NCBI GenBank assembly: GCA_001724855.1 | Contig: MEED01000015.1 | Location: forward strand, 62,001-126,000 | Direction of reading: 5' to 3' | Source of the DNA: Lautropia sp. SCN 69-89 | GTDB taxonomy: Bacteria; Pseudomonadota; Gammaproteobacteria; Burkholderiales; Burkholderiaceae_E | Length of the DNA: 64,000 nucleotides | Part shown: positions 36,378-46,931 of the stretch, piece by piece | How positions within the stretch are numbered: the stretch's first letter is position 1 | Layout: every line of letters begins with the position of its first letter | Translations under genes and position numbers: made by a program | The notes under the pieces: model-generated | What the model saw: only the letters and a program-made list of their open reading frames with translations | What the model was told of the DNA's origin: nothing | Database searches by the model: none

Positions 36378-37637
36378 TCAGCGGCTGTCGCGATCGCGGC
36401 TGCGCAGGCCGCTCGCGCGGTTCGCCGCCGACGGCTCGGTGGCCGGGGGAGCGGCCGGGGTCGGCGCCGGCTGCGCGGCGCGCGACGCGTCGGTGCCCGA
36501 CTGCTGGATCAGCCGGTCGAGCGGCAGGTACAGCAGGTTGCTGCCGGCGCGCGAGTCGACGTAGACCTTGCTGGTGTTGGTGAACACCTCCTGCATCACC
36601 TCGATGTACATGCGATCGCGCGTGACCTGCGGCGCCTTCGCGTATTCGGTGAGCACCTGGCGGAAGCGGCTGGTGTCGCCCTCGGCCGAGGCGATCACGC
36701 GCTGGCGGTAGCCTTCGGCCTCCTGCATCAGCCGCGCGGCCGTGCCGCGCGCCTTCGGGATGACGTCGTTGGCGTAGGCGCGCCCTTCGTTGATCAGGCG
36801 CTCGCGGTCCTGCGCCGCCTTGTTCGCGTCCTCGAACGCCGCCTGCACCTGCTCGGGCGGCTGCACCTGCTGGATCGTGACGTCGACGACCGAGATGCCG
36901 GCCTTGTAGCGGTCGACCAGCGCCTGGATCATCTTGCGGGCGGCCTGTGCGACCTGCTCCTTCTCCTCGTAGAGCACCTGGTCGACGCCGGTGCGACCGA
37001 CCACCTCGCGCATCGCGGTCTCGGCGGCCTGGCGCACGATCTCCTCGGGCACCGGGCCGAAGTCGTTGTTGAAGAGATAGTCCTTGGCGTCGCCGATGCG
37101 GTACTGCACCGTGAACTGCATGTCGACGATGCTCTGGTCCTGCGTGAGCATCAGCGACTCGCGCAGCGTCTTGTTGCGCACCGCGTTGCGATAGCCGACC
37201 TCGACCGTGCGCAACTGCTGCACGTTGACGATCTCGTTGGTCTCGATCGGGTACGGCAGGCGCCAGGTGAAGCCGGCGCGGTCGATCATCTGCTTGTATT
37301 CGCCGAAGCGCAGCACGATCGACGCCTGCCCTTCCTGCACGATGTAGAAGCCGCTGGCGAGCCACAGCAGCAGCGCCACCAGCGCGAGCAGGCCGATTCC
37401 GGCACCCGCGCCCTTCAGCGACGGCCCCTCGCGGTCGCCGCCGCCTCCGCCCGGCGGCCGCCCGCGGCCGCGCCCGAACAGGCCGCCCAGGCGCCGGTTG
37501 AAGTCGCGCCAGAGTTCGTCGAGGTCGGGCGGACCGTCGCCACCGGGTCGCTGCGGCGGCCTCTGGTCGCCGCTACCGCCGCCGCGCCCCCAGCCTGGAT
37601 CGTTGAGCGAGAAAATCGAGCGGACTGACTTCCACAT
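36378..37637 (-). CDS. hflK: HflK, modulator of FtsH
   Basis: A 419-residue SPFH-domain membrane protein. The N-terminus is rich in Gly, Pro and Arg, followed by a transmembrane helix near residues 78-98, the SPFH domain and a long helix with E-A-E-G-Y-R-Q-R-V. The C-terminus is Ala/Pro-rich. It partners with HflC. ATG 37637 (M-W-K-S-V-R-S) was chosen because it gives the standard N-terminus; the frame extends further without support. Confidence 0.95.
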   Translation of the reverse strand: MWKSVRSIFSLNDPGWGRGGGSGDQRPPQRPGGDGPPDLDELWRDFNRRLGGLFGRGRGRPPGGGGGDREGPSLKGAGAGIGLLALVALLLWLASGFYIVQEGQASIVLRFGEYKQMIDRAGFTWRLPYPIETNEIVNVQQLRTVEVGYRNAVRNKTLRESLMLTQDQSIVDMQFTVQYRIGDAKDYLFNNDFGPVPEEIVRQAAETAMREVVGRTGVDQVLYEEKEQVAQAARKMIQALVDRYKAGISVVDVTIQQVQPPEQVQAAFEDANKAAQDRERLINEGRAYANDVIPKARGTAARLMQEAEGYRQRVIASAEGDTSRFRQVLTEYAKAPQVTRDRMYIEVMQEVFTNTSKVYVDSRAGSNLLYLPLDRLIQQSGTDASRAAQPAPTPAAPPATEPSAANRASGLRSRDRDSR

Positions 37638-37668
37638 GGTCGGGGAAACGGACAAGGAAAGGATGGGT

Positions 37669-38859
37669 TCAGGCAGCCCGATGCACGGGGTGTTCGAGGG
37701 GTTCGGGCACTTCCGCGTTGGCGTCTTGCGCGCCGGCGCCAAGTGCCCCGTGCCGGCGCGCCTCGCGCCAGAGGGCCACCTGCTGGTCGATCGCCTCGCG
37801 CAGCAGGTCGAGCCCCTCGCCGGTTGCCGCGCTCGTCCAGACGCGGTCGATCCTACCATAGCGGTCGAGGGCGACTTCCGGCGGCCGGCCTGCGCGGTCG
37901 ATCTTGTTGTGCACGAGAATGCGCGGCACGCCTGCGGCGCCGATCTCGTCGAGCACGCGATCGACCTGTGCGATCTGCTCGTCGCGGTCGGGCGCCGACG
38001 CGTCGACCACGTGCAGCAGCAGGTCGGCCTGCGCGGTTTCTTCCAGCGTGGCCGTGAAGGCCTCGACCAGCTGGTGCGGCAGGTCGCGGACGAAACCCAC
38101 CGTGTCGGACACCACCGCTTCGGCCCCCGAGGGCAGGCGCAGCCGCCGGGTCAGCGTGTCGAGCGTCGCGAACAGCTGGTCGGCCGCATAGGTGCCGGCG
38201 CCGGTGAGCGCGTTGAACAGCGTGGACTTGCCGGCGTTGGTGTAGCCGACGATCGAGACGGCGAAGGCCGGACGGCGATCGCGTGCGCGCCGGCGCGTGC
38301 GGCGCTGCTTGCGCAACTGCTCGAGCTGGGCGCGCAGCCGCTTCACGCGCACCGACAACATCCGGCGGTCGAGTTCGAGCTGGGTCTCGCCCGGGCCGCC
38401 GCGCACGCCGATGCCGCCGCGCTGCCGCTCGAGGTGGGTCCAGCCGCGCACCAGCCGCGCCGACAGGTGCTCGAGCCTGGCCAGCTCGACCTGCAGCTTG
38501 CCTTCATGGCTGCGCGCCCGGCGCGCGAAGATGTCGAGGATCAGCTCGGTGCGATCCATCACCGGCAGTTTCCAAAGCAGGCTCAGGTTGCGCTGCTGGA
38601 TCGGCGACAGCTCGTGATCGAACAGCACCAGCCCCGCCTCGGCTTCGGCCAGTCGGGCGCCGATCTCCCCGGCCTTGCCCGAACCGATGAACAGCGCCGC
38701 GTCGGGACGCGAGCGGCGCACGATGATCCGTTGGACGGGCGCCAGGCCGGCGGACGCGGCAAGCGCCGCGAGTTCGTCGAGCGAGTCGTCGGAGCGGGAA
38801 GCACCGCCGAAGGCGACGCCGACGAGAATGCAGCGAACGGGCTTGTCGGGAGGGCTCAG
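37669..38859 (-). CDS. hflX: GTPase HflX, probable CTG start
   Basis: A ribosome-associated GTPase that splits stalled or idle ribosomes. The G-domain has [10 protein letters not shown], the switch [10 protein letters not shown] and N-K-I-D. The N-terminal glycine-rich motif G-G[12 protein letters not shown] is present. The only GTG (38721) would cut off about 46 residues that match the expected N-domain (I-L-V-G-V-A-F-G-G ... L-A-A-L-A-A-S-A-G). In the same frame the region is open up to a CTG at 38859 that overlaps the hfq stop (CTGA), with AAGG upstream. I place the start there; ATT is the other option. Confidence 0.85.
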   Translation of the reverse strand: MSPPDKPVRCILVGVAFGGASRSDDSLDELAALAASAGLAPVQRIIVRRSRPDAALFIGSGKAGEIGARLAEAEAGLVLFDHELSPIQQRNLSLLWKLPVMDRTELILDIFARRARSHEGKLQVELARLEHLSARLVRGWTHLERQRGGIGVRGGPGETQLELDRRMLSVRVKRLRAQLEQLRKQRRTRRRARDRRPAFAVSIVGYTNAGKSTLFNALTGAGTYAADQLFATLDTLTRRLRLPSGAEAVVSDTVGFVRDLPHQLVEAFTATLEETAQADLLLHVVDASAPDRDEQIAQVDRVLDEIGAAGVPRILVHNKIDRAGRPPEVALDRYGRIDRVWTSAATGEGLDLLREAIDQQVALWREARRHGALGAGAQDANAEVPEPLEHPVHRAA

Positions 38860-39092
38860 GTTTCTGGACCTTCGTGGTGGAAATTGACCGCGCGACCCGG
38901 CACGACCGTGGAGATCGCGTGCTTGTAGACCATCTGCGTCACGGTGTTGCGCAACAGCACGACGTACTGGTCGAACGACTCGATCTGGCCTTGCAGCTTG
39001 ATGCCGTTGACCAGGTAGATCGACACCGGGACATGCTCCTTGCGAAGCAGGTTCAGGAACGGGTCTTGTAGCAGCTGCCCTTTGTTGCTCAT
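38856..39092 (-). CDS. hfq: RNA chaperone Hfq
   Basis: A 78-residue Sm-like protein. The Sm1 core [13 protein letters not shown] and the Sm2 motif Y-K-H-A-I-S-T are intact. It binds small RNAs and mRNAs. It lies upstream of hflX, hflK and hflC, the standard order. A 107-base gap to der holds GTGGG-tcttcg-CCCAC (39124-39139), a weak hairpin, so hfq may also have its own promoter. Confidence 0.98.
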   Translation of the reverse strand: MSNKGQLLQDPFLNLLRKEHVPVSIYLVNGIKLQGQIESFDQYVVLLRNTVTQMVYKHAISTVVPGRAVNFHHEGPET

Positions 39093-39199
39093 GGCGACTC
39101 CGGTTGTTGTGATTCGGCCGGCCGTGGGTCTTCGCCCACCTGGAGACTTCGGACTCTAGCGCAATTTCGGGGCGACCGTCGCCGTTTCAAGGCGGCGCC

Positions 39200-40651
39200 C
39201 TAATCGCGCGGCGCGTAGGGGTTCGCCGCCGAGCGGAACTCGATGCGCAGCGGCGTTCCCGACAGGCCGAAATGCTCGCGAAACCAGCCCTCGAGGTAGC
39301 GCCGGTAGGCGTCGGGTACGTTCTGGAGCGAGCTGCCGTGGATCACCACGATCGGCGGGTTCTGGCCGCCCTGGTGGGCATAGCGCAGTTTCGGACGTAC
39401 CGGTCCGCGTCGCGGCGGCGGCTGGCGCTCGACCGCCTCGCGCAGTGCCCGCGTGAGCCGGGGCGTGGAGAGCTTGCTCATCGCCGCGGCGTAGGCCTCG
39501 TCGACCGAACGCATCAGCGCGGCCACGCCGAAGCCTTCGCGCGCCGAGATGAAGTGCAGCTTCGCGAAGCGCAGGAAGTAAAGCTTGCGGTCGAGGTCGG
39601 CCTTGATGCGTTCGCGCGCCTCGGCGTCTGCGAGGTCCCACTTGTTGACGGCCACCACCAGCGCCCTGCCTGCCTCCAGGATGTAGCCGGCGATCGTCGC
39701 GTCCTGGTCGCTCACCTGCTCGGAGGCGTCGAGCAGCAGCACGCAGACGTGGCAATCCTCGATCGCCTGCAGCGTCTTGACGACCGAGAACTTCTCGACC
39801 GTCTCGATGACCTTGCCGCGCCGGCGCAGCCCTGCCGTGTCGACCAGCGTGTACGGACGCCCGGCGCGATCGAAATCGATCGCCACCGCGTCGCGGGTCG
39901 TGCCCGGCTGGTCGAACGCGATCAGCCGTTCCTCGCCCAGCAAGGTGTTGATCAGCGTCGACTTGCCGACGTTCGGGCGGCCCACGACCGCGACTTTCAC
40001 GCGCCTGGGCTCGGCCGGGGCAGGCGCGCCCGCCGCTGCGGCCTCGCCCGGCGCCACGCCCTCGCCCGGCGCCACGCCCTCGCCCGGCGCCACGCCCTCG
40101 ACCGCCGCGGTCCCGGCTTCCGCAGGGGGTTCACCGCCGGCCTGCGCGGCCTCGGTCAACGGCGCGAGCGCGATCTCGACCAGCTCGCGCACGCCGTCGC
40201 CATGCGCGGACGAAATCGCGTGCGGCTCGCCCAGCCCCAGCGCGTGGAACTCGGCGGCCACCTGCTCGCGCGGCATGCCCTCGGTCTTGTTCACCGCGAG
40301 CACCACGCGGCGCGCGGTGCGGCGCAATTCGGCGGCGATTTCCTGGTCGCGCGGCGACATCCCCTCGCGCCCGTCGACCACCAGCACGACCACGTCGGCC
40401 TCGACCACCGCCTGCCGCGTCTGCCGGGCCATCTCGGCGGCGATGCCGGATTTCGCCACCGGCTCGAAGCCGCCGCTGTCGATCACGATGTACGGCGTTT
40501 CGCCGAGCCGGCCGCGGCCGTACTGCCGGTCGCGCGTGAGCCCCGGCACGTCGGCCACCAGCGCCGCACGGCTGCGCGTGAGCCGATTGAACAGCGTCGA
40601 CTTGCCGACGTTGGGCCGGCCGACCAGCGCCAGCACCGGCAAGCGCGCCAT
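39200..40651 (-). CDS. der: ribosome biogenesis GTPase Der (EngA)
   Basis: A 483-residue protein with two GTPase domains in tandem, each with the Walker [11 protein letters not shown], and a C-terminal KH-like domain. It matures the 50S subunit. The linker between the domains is lengthened by three copies of E-G-V-A-P-G, coded by an 18-base tandem repeat. It follows bamB by six bases, the usual order. Confidence 0.97.
   Translation of the reverse strand: MARLPVLALVGRPNVGKSTLFNRLTRSRAALVADVPGLTRDRQYGRGRLGETPYIVIDSGGFEPVAKSGIAAEMARQTRQAVVEADVVVLVVDGREGMSPRDQEIAAELRRTARRVVLAVNKTEGMPREQVAAEFHALGLGEPHAISSAHGDGVRELVEIALAPLTEAAQAGGEPPAEAGTAAVEGVAPGEGVAPGEGVAPGEAAAAGAPAPAEPRRVKVAVVGRPNVGKSTLINTLLGEERLIAFDQPGTTRDAVAIDFDRAGRPYTLVDTAGLRRRGKVIETVEKFSVVKTLQAIEDCHVCVLLLDASEQVSDQDATIAGYILEAGRALVVAVNKWDLADAEARERIKADLDRKLYFLRFAKLHFISAREGFGVAALMRSVDEAYAAAMSKLSTPRLTRALREAVERQPPPRRGPVRPKLRYAHQGGQNPPIVVIHGSSLQNVPDAYRRYLEGWFREHFGLSGTPLRIEFRSAANPYAPRD
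40043..40096 (-). repeat. 18-bp tandem repeat, three copies, in the der linker
   Basis: Three identical 18-base units (CTCGCCCGGCGCCACGCC) code for repeats of E-G-V-A-P-G between the two G-domains. Length likely varies between strains by slippage. Confidence 0.85.
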
Positions 40652-40657
40652 CGCGGT

Positions 40658-41830
40658 CTATTCCACGGCGAGCGCGAAGAGCGCGCCAGCCCTGGTCTGC
40701 ACGACCGCCAGCCCGCCCGCCGCGACCGGCGCCGCGACGATCGCGCTGCCGTCGGTGGCGAGCCGGCCCGCGATCGCGCCGTCGTCGCGCGCCAGTACGT
40801 GCACCAGCCCGGTACTGTCGCCCACGAGCACGAAGCGCGGCGACAGCAACGGCGCCGACAGCCCGCGCTGGCGCAGCTTGTCCTGGCGCCAGACGCTGGC
40901 GCCGCTGCGCGAGAACGCCTGCACTTCGCCGCGTTCGTCGGGCACCACCAGCAGGTTGGCGTCGAGGTCCAGGCCCGAGGACGACGACAGGTCGCGTGCC
41001 CAGCGGGCGCGTCCCGAAGACGTCTCGAAGCAACCCACACGCCCCTGGAAAGCCACCGCGCAGATCTCGCGCCCGCTCAGCAGCGGCGAGCCCACCACGT
41101 CGGCGATCCGCTCGATTTCGTTGGAGCCGCGCGGCATCGCGACCGCCGCCTCCCAGCGCAGCGCACCGGTTTCGAGCGACAGCGACACCAGCCGGCCGCC
41201 GGGCAGGCCGACGTAGGCCGCGGTCGCGTCCATCGCGATCAGCGACGTCTGCCGCAGCACCAGCGGCGGGCCCTGCCGCTGGAAGGTCCAGCGCCGCTTG
41301 CCGGTGTCGGCGTCGAAGGCGGCGACCCGGTTGTCGCTGGTGCGCACCAGCACCAGTCCGAGCGCAACGCTGGGCACCGTGACCACTTCGGCGCCGCTCG
41401 GCACGCTCCACTTGCGCGCGCCGTCGCGATCGAGCGCGATCAGCGACCCGTCCCGGCCGGCAACCACGGTCGTTTCGCCGTCGCTGCCCACGCCGCCGAT
41501 CAGCGGCTGCCCGGCATTCGAACGCCACTGCACCTGGCCGCTGGCCGGATCGACGCGCACCACCGTGCCGTCGCGCGCGGCGGCGAACAGGCTGTTGCCG
41601 GCGACCACCGGCTGGAACCCCACCCCGGCGCCGGCAAGCGACAAGGACCAGGCCACCCGCGCATGGGCGGGCGCGGTCACCGGCGGCAGCTCGGGCAGCG
41701 CGGGCCTGGACGAAGACCACGGCCAGATGCCGCAGCCGCCGAGCCCCGCCAGCGCGATCGACGCGATGACCAGGCCGGCGCGGCGGCGCATCCCGGCGCC
41801 GTGTCGCGGGAATCCCTCGCGCGCAGCCAT
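40658..41830 (-). CDS. bamB: outer membrane assembly lipoprotein BamB
   Basis: A 390-residue lipoprotein with an eight-bladed PQQ-type propeller. The lipobox L-G-G-C places the lipidated cysteine at residue 33. It helps the BamA complex insert beta-barrel proteins. ATG 41830 is supported by a GGAGG ten bases upstream; a shorter start at 41791 would also leave a normal signal peptide. It follows the YfgM-like gene by one base. Confidence 0.94.
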   Translation of the reverse strand: MAAREGFPRHGAGMRRRAGLVIASIALAGLGGCGIWPWSSSRPALPELPPVTAPAHARVAWSLSLAGAGVGFQPVVAGNSLFAAARDGTVVRVDPASGQVQWRSNAGQPLIGGVGSDGETTVVAGRDGSLIALDRDGARKWSVPSGAEVVTVPSVALGLVLVRTSDNRVAAFDADTGKRRWTFQRQGPPLVLRQTSLIAMDATAAYVGLPGGRLVSLSLETGALRWEAAVAMPRGSNEIERIADVVGSPLLSGREICAVAFQGRVGCFETSSGRARWARDLSSSSGLDLDANLLVVPDERGEVQAFSRSGASVWRQDKLRQRGLSAPLLSPRFVLVGDSTGLVHVLARDDGAIAGRLATDGSAIVAAPVAAGGLAVVQTRAGALFALAVE

Positions 41831-41831
41831 G

Positions 41832-42470
41832 TCAGCCGGCCTCCTTGCCGAGCGCGTCGAGCTTGAGCTGCACCAGGCGCCGCATCGGGCTGTCGGGCCC
41901 CAGCGCCTCGAGCGCCTTGCGGTAGGCGGCGCGCGCCTCGTCGGGCTTGCCTTGCGCGGTCAGCAGGTCGCCGCGCCGATCGGCGTATTCGCCGGCGAAC
42001 TTGCCGGGCGCATCGACCGCGAGCAGCTTGCCGGCGTCGTCGTAGGCCTTCTCGTCGATCAGCAGCGCCGCCAGGCGAAGCCGCGCGGCATGGCGGAATT
42101 CGTCGTCCTTCGCGTTGGAGACGGCCCATTCGAGCGTCACCCGCGCCGCCTTCGGGTCGCCGGCGTCGACGTAGGCGCGCGCCGCCACCAGCGCCGCCAT
42201 CTCGCCGTACGCGGTGCTGCCGTACTGCTCGAACAGCGTGCCGGCCACCGCCCGCACCTTGGCGACGTCCCTGGCCGAGGCCGCTTCGCGCAGCTGCTCG
42301 TAGACCGCCGACGCCTGCGCGGCCTCGCGCGCCTGGTACCAGCCCCAGCCGCGCCAGCCTGCCACCGCCAGCGCCGCCACGGTGATCACCGTGAGGATGA
42401 AGTTGCCGTACTGCTTCCAGAACGCCTTGAGGTTCTCGAGCTGTTCCTGCTCTTCGAGGTTGTAGGCCAT
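41832..42470 (-). CDS. YfgM-family TPR membrane protein
   Basis: A 212-residue protein. The start M-A-Y-N-L-E-E-Q-E-Q-L-E-N-L-K-A-F-W is typical, followed by one transmembrane helix (about residues 23-43) and a periplasmic TPR_21 domain. The E. coli relative works with the translocon and periplasmic chaperones. It sits between hisS and bamB, the conserved order. Confidence 0.92.
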   Translation of the reverse strand: MAYNLEEQEQLENLKAFWKQYGNFILTVITVAALAVAGWRGWGWYQAREAAQASAVYEQLREAASARDVAKVRAVAGTLFEQYGSTAYGEMAALVAARAYVDAGDPKAARVTLEWAVSNAKDDEFRHAARLRLAALLIDEKAYDDAGKLLAVDAPGKFAGEYADRRGDLLTAQGKPDEARAAYRKALEALGPDSPMRRLVQLKLDALGKEAG

Positions 42471-42485
42471 CGACCGCCCCTGTCC

Positions 42486-43832
42486 TTATTGCTCCGGCTC
42501 GCCCGGATGATTGTCGTTCGCCACGATCGCCTCGACGACCAGCTCGGCCAGACGGTCGAGCGGCACCGATCGCTGTGGCCCACCCGCGCCGGACTCGCCG
42601 GCGCGCAGCCACTTCACCGAGGCTTCGCCGCGCGCCAGTTCGTCACTGCCGACGATGACCGCCAGCCGTGCGCCGCTCGCGTCGGCGCGCCTGAACTGCG
42701 ACTTGAAGCTGCCCCCGCCGCAATGCAGGATCACGTCGAGCCCGGCATCGCGCAGCCGCTCGGACGCCTGCAATGCCGCTTCGAGCGTCTCGTCGCCCTG
42801 GTGCACCACGTAGACCTCGCACTGCGGCTCGGCCGTGCCGTGGCCGACCGCGCGCATCAGTTCGAGCACCCGCTCGACGCCGACCGCGAACCCGCAGGCA
42901 GGCGCCGGCTTGCCGCCGAGCATCTCGATGAGCGGATCGTAGCGGCCACCGCCACACACCGTCAGCGGCGTGCCGCCGATGTCGGCGACCCACTCGAACA
43001 CGGTGAGGTTGTAGTAGTCGAGCCCGCGGACCAGTCGCGGGTTGATCCGGAACGGCAGGTTCTGCGAGCGCAACAGCGACTGCAGCCGCTCGAAATGCGC
43101 GAGCGACTCGGGGCCGAGGAAATCGATCAGCCGCGGCGCCTGCTCGGCCAGTGCCTGCATCGCCGGGTTCTTCGTGTCGAGGATGCGCAGCGGATTGCTG
43201 TGCAGCCGCCGCTGCGCTTCGGCGTCGAGCACGTCGCGATGCGCCTCGAAGTAGGCGACGAGCGCCTCGCGATGCGCGCGCCGCTCGTGCGAGGCGCCCA
43301 GCGAGTTGATCTCCAGGCGAACCCCCGTGAGGCCCAGTTCGTCCCAGAGCCGCTGGCACAGCAGGATCACCTCGGCGTCGGCGTCGGGCCCGGCCATGCC
43401 CAGCGCCTCGGCCCCCACCTGGTGGAACTGCCGGTAGCGCCCCTTCTGCGGGCGCTCGTGGCGAAACATCGGGCCCGCGTACCAGAGCCGCTTCGGGCCA
43501 TCGTAGAGCAGGTTGTGCTCGATCGTCGCACGCACCACGCCGGCGGTGTTCTCGGGACGCAGCGTGAGATCCTCGCCGTTGAGCGAGTCGGTGAACGAGT
43601 ACATCTCCTTTTCGACGATGTCGGTCACCTCGCCGATGCCGCGAACGAACAGCCGCGTGTGCTCGACGATCGGCGTGCGGATCTGGCTGTAACCGTAGGC
43701 GCGCATCGCGCCGGCCACTGCGTCCTCGAAGCGCCGCCACAAAGGCTCGTCGGCCGGCAGCACGTCGTTCATGCCGCGCACGCCGTTCAGCTTCCCGGGC
43801 TGCGCCTTCTTTGTCTGGTTCGGTCGATCCAT
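42486..43832 (-). CDS. hisS: histidyl-tRNA synthetase
   Basis: A 448-residue class II synthetase. Motif 2 ([17 protein letters not shown]) and the histidine-specific R-G-L-D-Y-Y and G-G-G-R-Y-D are complete. The C-terminal anticodon-binding domain is present. It lies 15 bases upstream of the YfgM-like gene and 27 bases downstream of ispG. Confidence 0.97.
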   Translation of the reverse strand: MDRPNQTKKAQPGKLNGVRGMNDVLPADEPLWRRFEDAVAGAMRAYGYSQIRTPIVEHTRLFVRGIGEVTDIVEKEMYSFTDSLNGEDLTLRPENTAGVVRATIEHNLLYDGPKRLWYAGPMFRHERPQKGRYRQFHQVGAEALGMAGPDADAEVILLCQRLWDELGLTGVRLEINSLGASHERRAHREALVAYFEAHRDVLDAEAQRRLHSNPLRILDTKNPAMQALAEQAPRLIDFLGPESLAHFERLQSLLRSQNLPFRINPRLVRGLDYYNLTVFEWVADIGGTPLTVCGGGRYDPLIEMLGGKPAPACGFAVGVERVLELMRAVGHGTAEPQCEVYVVHQGDETLEAALQASERLRDAGLDVILHCGGGSFKSQFRRADASGARLAVIVGSDELARGEASVKWLRAGESGAGGPQRSVPLDRLAELVVEAIVANDNHPGEPEQ

Positions 43833-43859
43833 GCTGGTCGGCGGGTTCGCCGCGCCGCC

Positions 43860-45052
43860 TCAGGCGGCGTCGGGCGGCTCCTCGGATTGTCGTTGCGCGA
43901 CGCTGCCGTATCGGCGCCTGACGTAGTCGTCGACGATCGCCTGGAATTCCTCGGCGATGCGCTCGCCCTTCAGGGTCACCGTGCGCTGTCCATCGACGAA
44001 CACCGGCGCCACCGGCGCCTCGTCGGCCCCCGGCAGCGAAATGCCGATGTCGGCATGCCGGCTCTCTCCAGGCCCGTTGACCACGCAGCCCATCACCGCG
44101 ACCTGCATCGATTCGACGCCCGGATAGCGCTGTTTCCAGGTCGGCATCTGCTCGCGCAACCACCCCTGGATGCCTGCGCGACCACCACCTCGCGGGTGCG
44201 ATCGCCGCCCGGCTCGGGCGTGAGCGAGACGCGGATCGTGTCGCCAATGCCCAGCTGCAGCAGCACCGCCATCGCGGCCGTGGAGGCGACGATGCCCTTG
44301 CTGCCCATGCCTGCCTCGGTGAGCCCCAGGTGAAGCGGCCAGTCGCAGCGCGCGGCGAGATCGCGGTAGACCGAGATCAGGTCCTGCACGCTCGACACCT
44401 TGGCCGACAGGCAGATCGCGTCGCCGGGCAGGCCGAGCTGCTCGGCGCGGCGCGCGCTGTCGATCGCCGACGCGACCAGCGCCTCGCGCATCACCTCGCG
44501 CGCGTCCCAGGGCTGCGCGCGCGCGGCGTTCTCGTCCATCAGGCGCGCGAGCAGGCTCTGGTCGAGCGAGCCCCAGTTCACGCCGATGCGCACCGGCTTG
44601 CCGTGGCGGCAGGCCACCTCGATCATCTGCGCGAAGTTGTCGTCGCGAGTGCGGCCGGTGCCGACGTTGCCCGGGTTGATCCGGTATTTCGACAGCGCCT
44701 GCGCGCAGTCGGGGTACTGCGTGAGCAGCTTGTGGCCGTTGTAGTGGAAATCGCCCACCAGCGGCACGTCGACGCCCATGCGGTCGAGGCGCTCGCGGAT
44801 CGCGGCCACTGCGGCCGCCGCGGCCGGCGTGTTCACCGTGATGCGCACCAGCTCGGAGCCGGCCCGCGCCAGCGCGCCGGCCTGCGCCGCGGTCGCAGCG
44901 ACATCGGCGGTGTCGGTGTTGGTCATCGATTGCACGACCACCGGCGCGCCGCCGCCCACGCGCACGCTGCGCGCGCCCCAGGCGACGCGCATCGTGCGCG
45001 AAGCGCGGCGCGGCGCCGGCCCCGCAGGCATCGGCAGGCAGGGATCGCGCAT
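43860..45052 (-). pseudogene. ispG: IspG (GcpE) 4-hydroxy-3-methylbut-2-enyl-diphosphate synthase, frameshifted with loss of cysteine ligands
   Basis: The N-terminal barrel is normal (S-M-T-N-T-D-T-A-D ... [20 protein letters not shown]). At 44169-44176 the frame breaks. The next frame resumes at [12 protein letters not shown] and continues to the end with [10 protein letters not shown]. About 35 residues of the usual protein are absent, including the C-P-G-C-G-R motif that supplies two of the three cluster cysteines; only the Cys of G-C-V-V-N-G-P-G remains. IspG is normally essential for isoprenoid synthesis, so this is either an assembly error or requires another copy. Neighbours rodZ and hisS fit the standard locus. 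Confidence 0.88.
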
Positions 45053-45056
45053 CGGG

Positions 45057-46100
45057 TCAGTCGACTTTCAGCCGCGCGACGCCCTGGCGCGCGATCGCGG
45101 CGAGGTCGACCTGCCGGCCGTCGATTTCGAGTCGCACGTGCCCGGCGTTGCCCACCGTCAACGAGTAGGGCCGCGTGCCCGCGACCTGGCGCTCGCTGCC
45201 CGCCGACTGCATGCCATGCAGAAGCAGCTTGCCGCCGGCATCGCGCACCTCGACCCAGGATTCGCGCTCGAAGCGGAATCGCAACGCCCCGTCGGGAGTC
45301 GCCGGGGGCGTGCCGGCCGGCTGCGCTGCCACGGACTGCAGTGATGCGCCGGACGTTGCCCTCGCCGGCGGCGATTCCGACGGCATCGTCGGCGACGATT
45401 CCGATGGCGTCGTCGGCGGCGATTCCGATGGCGTCGTCGGTGCGGTGCGCCCGCTCGAAGCCGGCTCGCCCGATGCGCCGGGGCTGCCCGGGGTGCCCGG
45501 CGCCGCAGGCGGCGGTACCGGCACGGTCTCGACGCTGCGGCCCGGTGCTGCCGCCCCGCTGGAGCCTCCTTCGATCATGCGCGACCATTCGCCCCCGCGA
45601 CCGAAGTACATCGCGATCGCGATCAGGCCCAGAATCGCGAGCAGGATCCAGCTGAGGCGGCTGCCCGAACCGCCGTTGTCGAAGCCGAGCGCGCCATGGC
45701 GGGGGAGCGGCGCATCGAGCGTGACCGCGGGCCGCAGTTCGGCGGCCTGCACCGTGCCGCCCACCGAGGCGATCAGCGGCTCGACGTCGGCCTGCAGCGC
45801 CTTGCCGCAGGCGCGGATCGCGCCGCGCACGAAGGCCTGCCCAGGCAGCGCGTCCCAGTCGCCGCGCTCGATCGCCTCGATCTGCCTGGTCGCCATCCCG
45901 AGCTTCGAGGCGAGATCGCCGATCGTCCAGCCGCGCGCCTCTCGCGCCGCTGCGAGCTGGCCGGGCGTGGCGATCGCCGCTGCGGCAGCGCCCTCGCCGC
46001 CCTGGCCCGCTGCCGTGCCGGCCTGCGCGGACGGCGACGCATCGACGCCGGCTGCGGAGCCCGGGTCGACGTTCGAGTCAGTCTGGCTCTCGACGGACAC
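45057..46100 (-). CDS. rodZ: RodZ-like helix-turn-helix membrane protein (DUF4115)
   Basis: A 347-residue protein: HTH_25 domain at about residues 45-110 ([17 protein letters not shown]), a transmembrane helix near 150-168, a Pro/Ser/Thr-rich linker and a C-terminal DUF4115 domain. It links MreB to the cell wall machinery. The linker contains three copies of a P-S-E-S-type repeat. It starts with GTG at 46100, six bases after pilW. Confidence 0.88.
   Translation of the reverse strand: MSVESQTDSNVDPGSAAGVDASPSAQAGTAAGQGGEGAAAAAIATPGQLAAAREARGWTIGDLASKLGMATRQIEAIERGDWDALPGQAFVRGAIRACGKALQADVEPLIASVGGTVQAAELRPAVTLDAPLPRHGALGFDNGGSGSRLSWILLAILGLIAIAMYFGRGGEWSRMIEGGSSGAAAPGRSVETVPVPPPAAPGTPGSPGASGEPASSGRTAPTTPSESPPTTPSESSPTMPSESPPARATSGASLQSVAAQPAGTPPATPDGALRFRFERESWVEVRDAGGKLLLHGMQSAGSERQVAGTRPYSLTVGNAGHVRLEIDGRQVDLAAIARQGVARLKVD
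45372..45440 (-). repeat. 24-bp tandem repeat, three copies, in the RodZ linker
   Basis: Near-identical units of CGATTCCGAYGGCRTCGTC plus five bases, with a 24-base period. They code for the S-E-S/P-T-T/M-P linker. Confidence 0.8.
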
Positions 46101-46106
46101 GGGGAC

Positions 46107-46931
46107 TCAGTCGTCGAATTTGCCGGCGGCGAGCAGGCCCGCTTCCGGCGACGCCGGGAAGCGCCGGCGCAACTGCGCCGCAAGGCTCGCCTGGCCGTCG
46201 CCGTCGCCGCGCGCGCGCGCCACCTTGAGCGCCAGCCACAGCGTCTGCGCGTTGGGCTCGTAGCCGCTCAGCAGCCGCTGCGAGTAGAAGTGCGCGCGAT
46301 CGAGCTGGCCGCGCTTCAGGTAGAGCGCGCCCAGGTTGAACATCGCCACTGCGTTCGACGGGTCGACCTGGAACGCGCGCTGGAAGTAGCCTTCGGCCGC
46401 GGCCTCGTCGCCCATCCGCAGCGAGCAGATGCCGGCGTTGTGCAGCGGCTTGGCCGGTGTCGCATACAGCGGGTCTTTCAGGGCCCGCTGGAAGTAGTCG
46501 ATCGACTTGCGTTCGCGACCGGTCTGGCACAGGAACCAGCCGTAGTTGTTGTTGAGGTCGGGGTCGGCCGGCGCGAGCTGGAGGCCCCTCTGGAAACTGT
46601 CCTCGGCGCGGTCGAGATCGCCGAGATCGCGATAGACCAGGCCCAGCACGCCGTACGCGGCCGCATAGCCGGGATCGACTTCGAGCGCGTGGCGCAGTTC
46701 GTCGAGCGCCACGTTGAAGTTGCCCTGCTGGTAATAGTTCGCGGCCAGTTCGAGCCGGATGCGCGCGCGCCGCCGCTGCTCGGTCTCGTTGGTGGCCTGC
46801 GGCATGACCGCGGCCACCTCCTTGCTGGGCGGCACCGGGGCGCTGCCATCGGTCGCGCAGCCGGCCAGCGCCGCGCCCAGCGACAGCGCGGCGAGCCATC
46901 GGGCGCAGCGCGCCGTGGCGACGGGTCTCAT
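46107..46931 (-). CDS. pilW: type IV pilus biogenesis lipoprotein PilW (PilF)
   Basis: A 274-residue outer membrane lipoprotein with lipobox L-A-G-C (Cys25) and six TPR-like repeats (N-N-N-Y-G-W-F-L-C motif near residue 125). It helps the PilQ secretin assemble. The start overlaps the rlmN stop. It ties this operon to the Chp cluster further right, since both imply type IV pili. Confidence 0.93.
   Translation of the reverse strand: MRPVATARCARWLAALSLGAALAGCATDGSAPVPPSKEVAAVMPQATNETEQRRRARIRLELAANYYQQGNFNVALDELRHALEVDPGYAAAYGVLGLVYRDLGDLDRAEDSFQRGLQLAPADPDLNNNYGWFLCQTGRERKSIDYFQRALKDPLYATPAKPLHNAGICSLRMGDEAAAEGYFQRAFQVDPSNAVAMFNLGALYLKRGQLDRAHFYSQRLLSGYEPNAQTLWLALKVARARGDGDGQASLAAQLRRRFPASPEAGLLAAGKFDD

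Noticed and set aside
45372-45440. CRISPR-like repeat
   Set aside because: The units are adjacent with no spacers and lie in a coding linker.
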